Source: AC-32 sp036265535
GTDB lineage: Bacteria > Actinomycetota > Thermoleophilia > Gaiellales > Gaiellaceae
Length of the DNA: 34,841 nucleotides
Direction: 5' to 3'
Assembly: GCA_036265535.1 (NCBI GenBank)
Contig: DATAOV010000130.1
Location: forward strand, 1 to 34,841
The translations under genes were made by a program, and so were the position numbers. Shown in pieces: positions 1 through 5,705 of this stretch. How positions within the stretch are numbered: the first letter of the stretch is position 1; every line of letters starts with the position of its first letter. The notes below the pieces were generated by a model that was not told the DNA's origin, ran no database searches, and saw only the letters and a program-made list of their open reading frames with translations.

Positions 1-101
1 AGCGCGAACCCGACGAGCAGCGCGAACGGATCGTGCGCGAGTAGCTCGTCGGCCTCGTCGTTGCCGGTGTAGTGGAGCCGGTCGGGTTTCGTCGCGGCCA
101 T
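1..101 (-). CDS. HhH-GPD-type base-excision repair protein, N-terminal fragment
   Basis: Only the first 33 codons lie in the window; the gene continues past the left edge. The ATG at 101 begins MAATKPDRLHYTGNDEAD and continues into DELLAHDPFALLVGFAL. This resembles the start of the small actinobacterial HhH-GPD family proteins, which open with a LHxTGDxxADxLLxxDPxALLxGMLLDQQ-like stretch and are thought to act in base-excision DNA repair. The catalytic helix-hairpin-helix is outside the window, so the call rests on the N-terminus alone. A TAGGAT hexamer reads towards the gene six bases before the ATG, suggesting a leaderless transcript. Confidence 0.6.
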   Translation of the reverse strand, partial: MAATKPDRLHYTGNDEADELLAHDPFALLVGFA

Positions 102-107
102 GCTCCG

Positions 108-113
108 ATCCTA
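108..113 (-). promoter_or_regulatory. -10 hexamer TAGGAT, leaderless start of the HhH-GPD gene
   Basis: TAGGAT on the minus strand ends six bases before the ATG at 101. This is the spacing expected if transcription starts at the start codon itself. No clear -35 is visible. The hexamer overlaps the stop codon of the neighbouring GMC remnant. Confidence 0.45.
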
Positions 114-434
114 CAGCCAGGTGGCCGCGCGCTCGGCCAGCGCGACGGTGGTCAGGTTCGTGTTCGCACTGGGGATCTCCGGGATGGCGGAGGCGTCGAC
201 GACGTAGAGGTTCTCGAAGCCGAGCACACAGCAGCGCTCGTCGACGACCAGACCCATGGCGCACGTGGCCCAAGGGGTGGAAGAAACCGCGGGCGGTCGC
301 GCGCACGTGCGTCTCGGCGTCGCGCCTCGGGTACGGTCTGACGGCTTCGCTCGCGACGAGCTCGCGCAGCCGCCGGGAGTGCACACCTCCGGGCAAGACG
401 GCCTTTGCCGCCCTGAACGACCGCCGTAGACTCG
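111..434 (-). pseudogene. GMC oxidoreductase remnant (C-terminal part, frameshifted)
   Basis: The minus strand encodes the tail of a GMC-family FAD oxidoreductase. One frame reads LRELVASEAVRPYPRRDAE and then RATARGFFHPLG. The match resumes one frame over with TCAMGLVVDERC, ENLYVVDASAIPEIPSANT and a terminal AERAATWL. Together these give the family signature HPLGTCAMG, VDxxxRVxGxxNLYVxDAS and PSANTN. The shift maps to a run of C at 267-271 on the plus strand; removing one base restores HPLGTC. Only about 105 residues remain of a family usually over 500 residues, with no start codon. The 5' end runs into the promoter and start of the gene at 441, so this is a relic. Confidence 0.8.
405..432 (+). 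promoter_or_regulatory. Promoter of the STAND gene at 441 (TTGCCG-16-TAGACT)
   Basis: TTGCCG at 405-410 and TAGACT at 427-432 are 16 bases apart. The -10 ends eight bases before the ATG at 441, so the transcript is probably leaderless. The promoter lies inside the GMC remnant. Confidence 0.45.
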
Positions 435-440
435 TGGAGC

Positions 441-3400
441 ATGGCCGCTTGTTTCAACTGTGGCAAGCCCCACGACGAGGAGGCCCGCTTCTGTCCGGCG
501 TGCGGGACCGAGCTGGCGGGTGAGCCCACCGCCCCGCGCGAGCTGCGCAAGACCGTGACGGTGATCTTCTCCGACGTGGCCAACTCGACGCGGCTCGGCG
601 AGCGCCTCGACCCCGAGTCACACCGGCGGGTGATGGGCGGCTACTTCGACGCCATGCGGGTCGTCATCGAGCGGCACGGCGGCACCGTCGAGAAGTTCAT
701 CGGTGACGCCGTCATGGCGGTGTTCGGGATCCCCGTCCTGCACGAGGACGATGCGCTTCGTGCGGTGAGGGCTTCCCTCGAGATGCAGGAGGCGGTGGCC
801 GAGCTCAACCGCGGCCTACGACGGGACTGGGACCTGGAGCTCTCGATTCGAACCGGCGTCAACACGGGTGAGGTCGTGGCCGGGGAGGCCGAGACGGCGC
901 AGACCCTCGTCACCGGCGACGCGGTCGTCGTGGCAAAGCGGCTCGAGGAAACCGCGGAGGAAGGAGAGACCCGGCTGGGGGAGAGCACGTATCGGCTCGT
1001 ACGGGAAATGGTCCAGGCTGATCCGCTCGGCGCGGTCACCGGGAAGGGCAAGCCGGCGATCTCGGCGTGGAGCCTGGTGGAGGTGGTGCCCGGGGTCGAG
1101 GCGGCGCCGCTGCGGCTCGACTCCCCGCTCGTCGGGCGTGACCAGCACCTAACAGCACTGAGGGAGAGCTTCGAGCTCGTGGAGTCGGAGCGCTCGTGCC
1201 GGCTCATCACCGTGCTCGGCCCCGCCGGGATCGGCAAGTCGAGGCTGATCCACGAGTTCGTTCACCGCCTGGACGACCGAGCGCGAGTGCTGCGCGGTCG
1301 GTGCCTTCCATACGGCGAAGGGATCACATTCTGGCCGCTTGTCGAGGTCGTCAGGCAGGCCGCCGGTCTGACCGACCACGACACCTCGAGCGAGGCGCGG
1401 GAGAAGATCGCCGCGCTCTTGCCACGGGACGAAGACGGAACGCTGACCTACAGACGCATTGCGGCTGCGGTCGGCGTGGACGAGACGGAGTCCGATCGGC
1501 CGGAGGAGACGTTCTGGGCAGTCCGCCGTTTGTTCGAGGCGCTCTCGCGAGAGCGCCCGCTCGTTCTCGTCTTCGACGACATCCAATGGGCGCAGAGCAC
1601 CTTTCTCGACCTGATCGACTACGTCGCCGGCTGGACGACCAATGCGCCCGTGCTTCTTTGCTGTATCGGTCGGCCGGAGCTGCTGGAGCTTCGGGCAGCC
1701 TGGGGGCTGCCGAGGTCGACCTCGACGACGCTCCTGCTGGAGCCGCTCGGAGAGCGCGAGACGGACGAGCTCATCGACAACCTGCTCGGCAGGGTGCCGC
1801 TTCCCGTGGAGGATCAGAGACAGATTGCGTCGGCCGCCCAGGGCAACCCGCTCTTCGTCGAGGAGTTGCTGCGGATGCTCGTGGACGAGGGAATACTCCG
1901 ACGTCAGAACGGAAGCTGGCAGGCGACCGGCGACATGAGCCAATTGGCCACTCCGCCGACTATCCACGCCCTCCTTGCGGCGCGGCTCGATCGCCTCGAG
2001 CCCGAGGAGCGAGAGGTCATCCAACGGGCGTCGGTGGCCGGAGAGGTCTTCTGGTGGGGCGCCGTTGCGGAGCTCTCGCAGGAATCGATGCGTCCAAGGG
2101 TCGGTACCCGACTCCAGGCCCTCGTGCGGATGGAACTGATCCGCCAGGAGCCCTCGACGTTCGCGGCGGAGGATGCTTTTCGTTTCGGCCACATCCTGAT
2201 CCGGGACGCGGCCTACGCGGCCCTACCCAAGGAGGCCCGCGCGGACCTGCACGAGCGTCTCGCTAGTTGGCTCGACCAGAAAACCGAGGCTCGGGCCACC
2301 GAGTACGAGGAGATCGTCGGCTACCACCTCGAGCAGGCGGTCCTCTATCGTCGGGAGCTCGGCGGTCGCGACGACGAGGCCACCGCGACCCTCGCGGTGC
2401 GGGCCGGAAACACGCTGGCCGCGGCGGGACGTCGCGCGGCCGCCAGAGCTGACACCCCAGGGGCGGCGGACCTCCTCGGGCGGGCAAACGATGTCCTGCC
2501 CGATAGTTCCGAGGGACGAGGCGAGCTGCTCGTCGAGCTGGCGGAGGCCGTCCACGAGATGGGGGAACTCCAGCGAACTCGGGACATTCTCGAGGAGGCT
2601 CGTGCTCGCGGCACAGCGCTCGGGGACAAGGGCCTCGCGGCGCGTGCGGAACTCGAGCTCGCGAACCTGCGCCCACAGCTCGGCACGGACTCCACGTGGG
2701 TGGACGAGCTCCAGCGGGCCGGAGAACGGGCCGTCGTCGTCTTCGAGCAACTCGGTGACGACCGCGCTCTCGCACGAGCCCTCTGCCGTGTCGCAGACGC
2801 CCACTGGTTGCGCTGTCGCGTCGAGCCGATCGAGCCGTTGCTCGAGCGCGCCCAGCGGCACGCACTGCTCGCCGGTGAGCCGCGTGAGCTCTCGCAAATT
2901 CGCTACGGCCTCGCCCGCGCGCTGGCACTAGGGCCACTGCACGCGGATCAGGCGGCCTTCCGCTGCAGGCAGATCCTCGACGGAGCGAGCGGCGACCGGA
3001 TCGCAGAGGCGACGACGGCGAACGCGCTCGCCTACCTCGAGGCCATGCGCGGACGCTTCGACGACGCGCGGGGGCTGGTAGCCCGCAGCAGGGACATCCT
3101 CGACGACCTCGGGCTCGTCCTGATGGCGGCCGTTCTCGACGCGTGGACCGGGCGTGTCGAGATGCTGGCCGGAGAGCCGGCCGCGGCCGAAAGGGTCTGG
3201 CGAGCGTCGTACGAGACCCTCGAGCGCTTCGGTGAACGCGGGAATCTGTCGACGATCGCAGCGTTTCTGGCCGATGCGGTCGAGGCTCAGGGGCGCGACG
3301 AGGAGGCGGAGCGCCTGACAGAGACGAGCGAACGGGCTACGTCCCACGACGACGTCATCTCGCAGATCGCCTGGCGGATCACCCGATCCAAGCTCTGCGC

Positions 3401-3674
3401 GCGCCGTGGTGACGTCGCCGTCGGCGAGGAACTCGCACGCGTTGCTATCCGGCGCGCCGACGAGACCGACTGGCCGAGCCTGCGAGGAGGCTCACGGGCG
3501 AGCCTGGCCGAGGTTCTGCTCGCCGATGGCCGCGTCGACGAAGGGCTGGAGGCCGGCCGCGAGGCGCTTGCCGTGTACGAGGCGAAGGGGAACGTGGCCG
3601 CTGTCGCGCAAGTGCGCGACCTTCTGGACAGCGTGGTCAGGCCGGGGACAGTCCCAGACGGGCGAGCATCGTAG
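441..3674 (+). CDS. Zinc ribbon, class III cyclase-like and AAA ATPase protein with TPR-like repeats (STAND regulator)
   Basis: A 1077-aa multi-domain signalling protein. Residues 4-21 form a CX2C-X10-CX2C zinc ribbon. Residues about 37-210 are a class III nucleotide cyclase homology domain with D45 (FSDVANST) and K85/D89 (EKFIGDAVMAVFG). The usual transition-state Asn of VNVAARLE is Val here (VVVAKRLEE), so cyclase activity may be weak or lost. An AAA/STAND ATPase follows, with Walker A GPAGIGKS at 260-267 and a Walker B LVLVFDDIQWA near 375-385. The C-terminal half is alpha-helical TPR-like repeats. Such proteins are thought to be cytoplasmic sensors or regulators; the ligand is unknown. 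Its 3' end overlaps the convergent methyltransferase gene by 38 bases. Its last 150 or so residues resemble those of the gene at 5702-8536. Confidence 0.9.
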   Translation: MAACFNCGKPHDEEARFCPACGTELAGEPTAPRELRKTVTVIFSDVANSTRLGERLDPESHRRVMGGYFDAMRVVIERHGGTVEKFIGDAVMAVFGIPVLHEDDALRAVRASLEMQEAVAELNRGLRRDWDLELSIRTGVNTGEVVAGEAETAQTLVTGDAVVVAKRLEETAEEGETRLGESTYRLVREMVQADPLGAVTGKGKPAISAWSLVEVVPGVEAAPLRLDSPLVGRDQHLTALRESFELVESERSCRLITVLGPAGIGKSRLIHEFVHRLDDRARVLRGRCLPYGEGITFWPLVEVVRQAAGLTDHDTSSEAREKIAALLPRDEDGTLTYRRIAAAVGVDETESDRPEETFWAVRRLFEALSRERPLVLVFDDIQWAQSTFLDLIDYVAGWTTNAPVLLCCIGRPELLELRAAWGLPRSTSTTLLLEPLGERETDELIDNLLGRVPLPVEDQRQIASAAQGNPLFVEELLRMLVDEGILRRQNGSWQATGDMSQLATPPTIHALLAARLDRLEPEEREVIQRASVAGEVFWWGAVAELSQESMRPRVGTRLQALVRMELIRQEPSTFAAEDAFRFGHILIRDAAYAALPKEARADLHERLASWLDQKTEARATEYEEIVGYHLEQAVLYRRELGGRDDEATATLAVRAGNTLAAAGRRAAARADTPGAADLLGRANDVLPDSSEGRGELLVELAEAVHEMGELQRTRDILEEARARGTALGDKGLAARAELELANLRPQLGTDSTWVDELQRAGERAVVVFEQLGDDRALARALCRVADAHWLRCRVEPIEPLLERAQRHALLAGEPRELSQIRYGLARALALGPLHADQAAFRCRQILDGASGDRIAEATTANALAYLEAMRGRFDDARGLVARSRDILDDLGLVLMAAVLDAWTGRVEMLAGEPAAAERVWRASYETLERFGERGNLSTIAAFLADAVEAQGRDEEAERLTETSERATSHDDVISQIAWRITRSKLCARRGDVAVGEELARVAIRRADETDWPSLRGGSRASLAEVLLADGRVDEGLEAGREALAVYEAKGNVAAVAQVRDLLDSVVRPGTVPDGRAS

Positions 3675-4425
3675 GATCGGCCTCGGCCTTTGCAGCCGGA
3701 GGCACGACCAGCGTCATCCCGAAGTTCAGCTCGGCACCCGCGAGACCCGAGAGAGGCAGGCGTTCGACGACTGGTGCGATCAGCGGGAGCGGCGAGGCCT
3801 CATAGGCGATCACCTCGTGCTCCGGCGGATAGAACTCTTGGAGGTATTCGACGAGCACGGAGAGACGTGACCAGTCGGCTCGCTCGACGTGAGCCGACTG
3901 CCCGATCACGCTGATCTGGAGAAGCACGAGGAACGCCCTCATGTCGGGGGGCGAGCGGTATAGCACGAAGTCGGTCGCGTGGTAGATCTGGCAGCCGGAG
4001 ACGGCCGGGTCGAGGCCGAGGTCTGCGAACAGGCAGTCGAGCGACGAGATGCCCGGGAACATCCGGACTCGAAGGCCTTCGCTGCGGGCCCGGTTTATCG
4101 CGACGCGGGCCGGATGGACGAACACGCCGGGATGCCCGTAGAAGGCCGCGCAGACATCTCGGCCGGCACGCGTCGGGGCGAGCATCGTCTCGACCATCTC
4201 GCCGTAGGTCACGAGCCGGTCTTTTCCCTCGCGGTAGAGACCGTGCAGCGATCGCGCCTGCGGGTTTACGCGCTCGAGCAGCCGGACGGCCACGGGGTCG
4301 GCGACGAGGTAGAGCGCCTCGTCAGCCCCTGCGAACGCCGCCCGTGCCTGCGGCGTCAGCTGGCCTCCGATTTCGATACCCGTGCCGACGACCGTCAGCG
4401 AGCCGCCGGTGCTCGGTGGGTTCAA
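3637..4425 (-). CDS. Borosin-type peptide alpha-N-methyltransferase (split borosin; tetrapyrrole methylase fold)
   Basis: A 262-aa SAM-dependent methyltransferase of the tetrapyrrole-methylase superfamily that closely resembles the catalytic domain of borosin enzymes (fungal OphMA, bacterial SonM), which methylate backbone amides of a precursor peptide. Visible matches are GSLTVVGTGIEIGGQLT at 8-24, FYGHPGVFVHP at 95-105 and RMFPGISSLDCLFADLGLDP. Y64, R70 and Y74 (GLYREGKDRLVTY) align with the OphMA catalytic residues Y66, R72 and Y76. There is no C-terminal precursor extension as in OphMA; instead an 81-aa peptide is encoded directly upstream. The start is TTG at 4425, overlapping the precursor stop as TTGA, so translation is probably coupled. 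A porphyrin or diphthamide methylase is less likely given the catalytic triad and the neighbour. Confidence 0.9.
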   Translation of the reverse strand: MNPPSTGGSLTVVGTGIEIGGQLTPQARAAFAGADEALYLVADPVAVRLLERVNPQARSLHGLYREGKDRLVTYGEMVETMLAPTRAGRDVCAAFYGHPGVFVHPARVAINRARSEGLRVRMFPGISSLDCLFADLGLDPAVSGCQIYHATDFVLYRSPPDMRAFLVLLQISVIGQSAHVERADWSRLSVLVEYLQEFYPPEHEVIAYEASPLPLIAPVVERLPLSGLAGAELNFGMTLVVPPAAKAEADPTMLARLGLSPA

Positions 4426-4667
4426 TCGTGGACGATGAAGGGCCAGTTCACGTGAACGATGAACGCCATCGGCGCATCGCCGAGCTGCTCACGCAGGAGC
4501 TGCTGGACCTCCTGGATGTCACCGCGCATGATCACGTCTCGCTCCCCGGCCGGAACCCCCGCGTTGCGCATGGCGCGCTCGGGGTTCTTGAGGAATTCCG
4601 TGAGCTCGTCGCGATCCTCACCGAGTCTCACTAGGTACTCGCCGAGTTGGGTGGTTCCGTTTTCCAT
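4422..4667 (-). CDS. Split-borosin precursor peptide (borosin-binding domain plus C-terminal core)
   Basis: An 81-aa peptide. Residues about 8-58 are helical and look like the borosin-binding domain seen in SonA and in the OphMA C-terminus: LGEYLVRLGEDRDELTEF, then LKNPERAMRNAGVPAGE and MRGDIQEVQQLL (compare the LxxNPxxxMxxxGLxxxxxxxxxxGD pattern). The tail after a GDAP hinge is hydrophobic and lacks Lys and Arg: MAFIVHVNWPFIVHD at 67-81. It contains FIVH twice (69-72 and 77-80), which looks like the modified core. A strong GGAGGAG ribosome site lies about five bases before the ATG at 4667. The stop overlaps the methyltransferase start. No protease site or export signal is evident. Function is inferred from architecture and context. 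Confidence 0.85.
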   Translation of the reverse strand: MENGTTQLGEYLVRLGEDRDELTEFLKNPERAMRNAGVPAGERDVIMRGDIQEVQQLLREQLGDAPMAFIVHVNWPFIVHD

Positions 4668-4755
4668 GGCCGCTCCTCCACCACAGTTGCTGCAGTTACG
4701 CGATCATCCCCCTGCGCCGAGGTCAGCGCAAGCCCTCGAGGTAATCACGATTCGG

Positions 4756-5442
4756 CTATCGCTCGAGGAGCTCCTCGAGCGCCCGTGCCGCCAGCTCGGC
4801 GGTCGTCATAGCCGAGATCGCCAGCACGGCTTCCTGCGCGGGCGTCAGCGGCAGCGAGTCGACGACCCGGTCGAGGTGGTCGCGATGGCCCGGATCGAGC
4901 TCCGAATGCTCCGCGAACGTCTGGAACGCCGCCCGCGGGTAGTCAGTGCGCTCGACCAGCATCTCGATCAGCTCCGGCGCCGGCGGGTAGCCCTCCATGA
5001 CCGCGACGTAGCCGAGGAAGGCCAGCGGGTGGTAGTGCCGAAGCCAGTAGTACTGGCTCCCGACGAGCGCGGCGACCGTCGGCGGGGGCATGCGACCGAG
5101 CACCGACGCCCGGTCGACGCCGAGCAGGTCCAGGTCGTCGAGCAGCACCTCGTCGTGATGGAGCTCCTCGTCCACGTGCTCGTCGAGGTAGGACCCGAGC
5201 GGCGCCGCCAGGGAATCGTCCTCCGGCAAGGCCCGCGCCTGCTCGGCCGCCGCCTCGGTCAAGGGCACGGTCGCGCGGATGATCTCGTGCTGGAGGATCA
5301 GGAACTCGGGCCACAGCTCCCGCAGCCGCGGGTCGTCGACGAGAGCCGTGCAGGCAGCGCTGTAGGGCTCGACGACGAGCGCGATCTTCCGCCGGAGCCT
5401 GACGCTGGCCCGCGCTTCGGCGGCGACCGGCGCCTGGGTCAA
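4756..5442 (-). CDS. Haem-oxygenase-like di-iron oxidase (iron-containing redox enzyme family)
   Basis: A 228-aa protein if read from the TTG at 5442, or 239 aa from the ATG at 5475. The all-helical sequence fits the haem-oxygenase-like di-iron oxidase (HDO) superfamily, whose members use O2 for N-oxygenation, C-C cleavage or desaturation. Candidate metal ligands, numbered from the TTG start, are Q51-H52-E53, the acidic DEELHHDE segment at 91-98, E150, and H179-X3-D183-X2-H186, which matches the final HxxxDxxH helix of HDOs. I prefer the TTG start because it overlaps the upstream stop as TTGA, the same coupling as at 4422-4425; the ATG would overlap it by 37 bases. Lying between a small orphan gene and the borosin precursor, it probably tailors a pathway peptide. 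Its substrate is unknown. Confidence 0.75.
   Translation of the reverse strand: MTQAPVAAEARASVRLRRKIALVVEPYSAACTALVDDPRLRELWPEFLILQHEIIRATVPLTEAAAEQARALPEDDSLAAPLGSYLDEHVDEELHHDEVLLDDLDLLGVDRASVLGRMPPPTVAALVGSQYYWLRHYHPLAFLGYVAVMEGYPPAPELIEMLVERTDYPRAAFQTFAEHSELDPGHRDHLDRVVDSLPLTPAQEAVLAISAMTTAELAARALEELLER
4760..4781. repeat. 22-bp perfect palindrome at the end of the oxidase gene
   Basis: The sequence reads identically on both strands over 22 bases and can form a 9-bp stem with an AGCT loop in the mRNA. It encodes the final LEELLER of the oxidase, directly before its stop codon and about 90 bases before the precursor start. It could act as an intercistronic hairpin, or be a by-product of Leu/Glu codon use. 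Confidence 0.5.
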
Positions 5443-5648
5443 TGGATCATGGCCGCGACCTGGTGCGGCTCGCAATTCGCTTCTTGCAGGCTGGCCCCGA
5501 CCTTCTCGAGCACCGCCAGCTCCTCAGGCGTGAGCGACAGGAGCGTCTCGTAGACGGATGCAGGCAGGTCGGCGAGCGCTCGCCTGGCGAGGTACTGCGC
5601 CACGTGGTCTGGGATTTCGTGCGGCAGCCCCCCGGGATCTTCTGTCAT
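5439..5648 (-). CDS. Small 69-aa protein, first gene of the borosin operon (unknown; possible second precursor or partner)
   Basis: I do not recognise this protein. It begins MTEDPGGLPHEIPDHVAQYL, continues with a helical RRALADLPASVYETLLSLTP, and ends EANCEPHQVAAMIH. It has no signal peptide or membrane segment. The length, the leader-like acidic helix (LTPEELAVLEKVGASL) and the polar Cys/His-containing tail would suit a RiPP precursor or an accessory binding protein, but no core motif is obvious. It is the first gene after a good promoter; an AAGGGGGC ribosome site precedes the ATG at 5648. Its TGA overlaps the TTG start of the oxidase, tying the two together. It is likely real because of its spacing, coupling and promoter. 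Confidence 0.7.
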   Translation of the reverse strand: MTEDPGGLPHEIPDHVAQYLARRALADLPASVYETLLSLTPEELAVLEKVGASLQEANCEPHQVAAMIH

Positions 5649-5676
5649 CGCAGTGCCCCCTTTCGTCGATGCGGCG

Positions 5677-5705
5677 ACTATTCAAGCCCTGGATCGGAGT
5701 GTCAA
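5677..5705 (-). promoter_or_regulatory. Sigma-70-type promoter of the borosin operon (TTGACA-17-AATAGT)
   Basis: On the minus strand TTGACA (5705-5700) is followed after exactly 17 bases by AATAGT (5682-5677). Transcription would start near 5670, leaving a 5' leader of about 22 bases with a ribosome site before the ATG at 5648. The -35 contains the TGA stop of the upstream STAND gene, so the operon can be transcribed independently of it. Confidence 0.65.

Noticed and set aside
3637..4425. Reading the methyltransferase as a cobalamin or sirohaem enzyme
   Set aside because: The fold is shared, but the Y/R/Y residues, GTGIE and GHPGVFV segments and the adjacent precursor fit borosin enzymes much better, and no tetrapyrrole genes are nearby.
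4422..4667. Reading the 81-aa peptide as a LigA-type dioxygenase subunit
   Set aside because: The helical domain resembles the LigA fold, which borosin-binding domains share, but there is no LigB partner and the hydrophobic repeated tail suits a core peptide.
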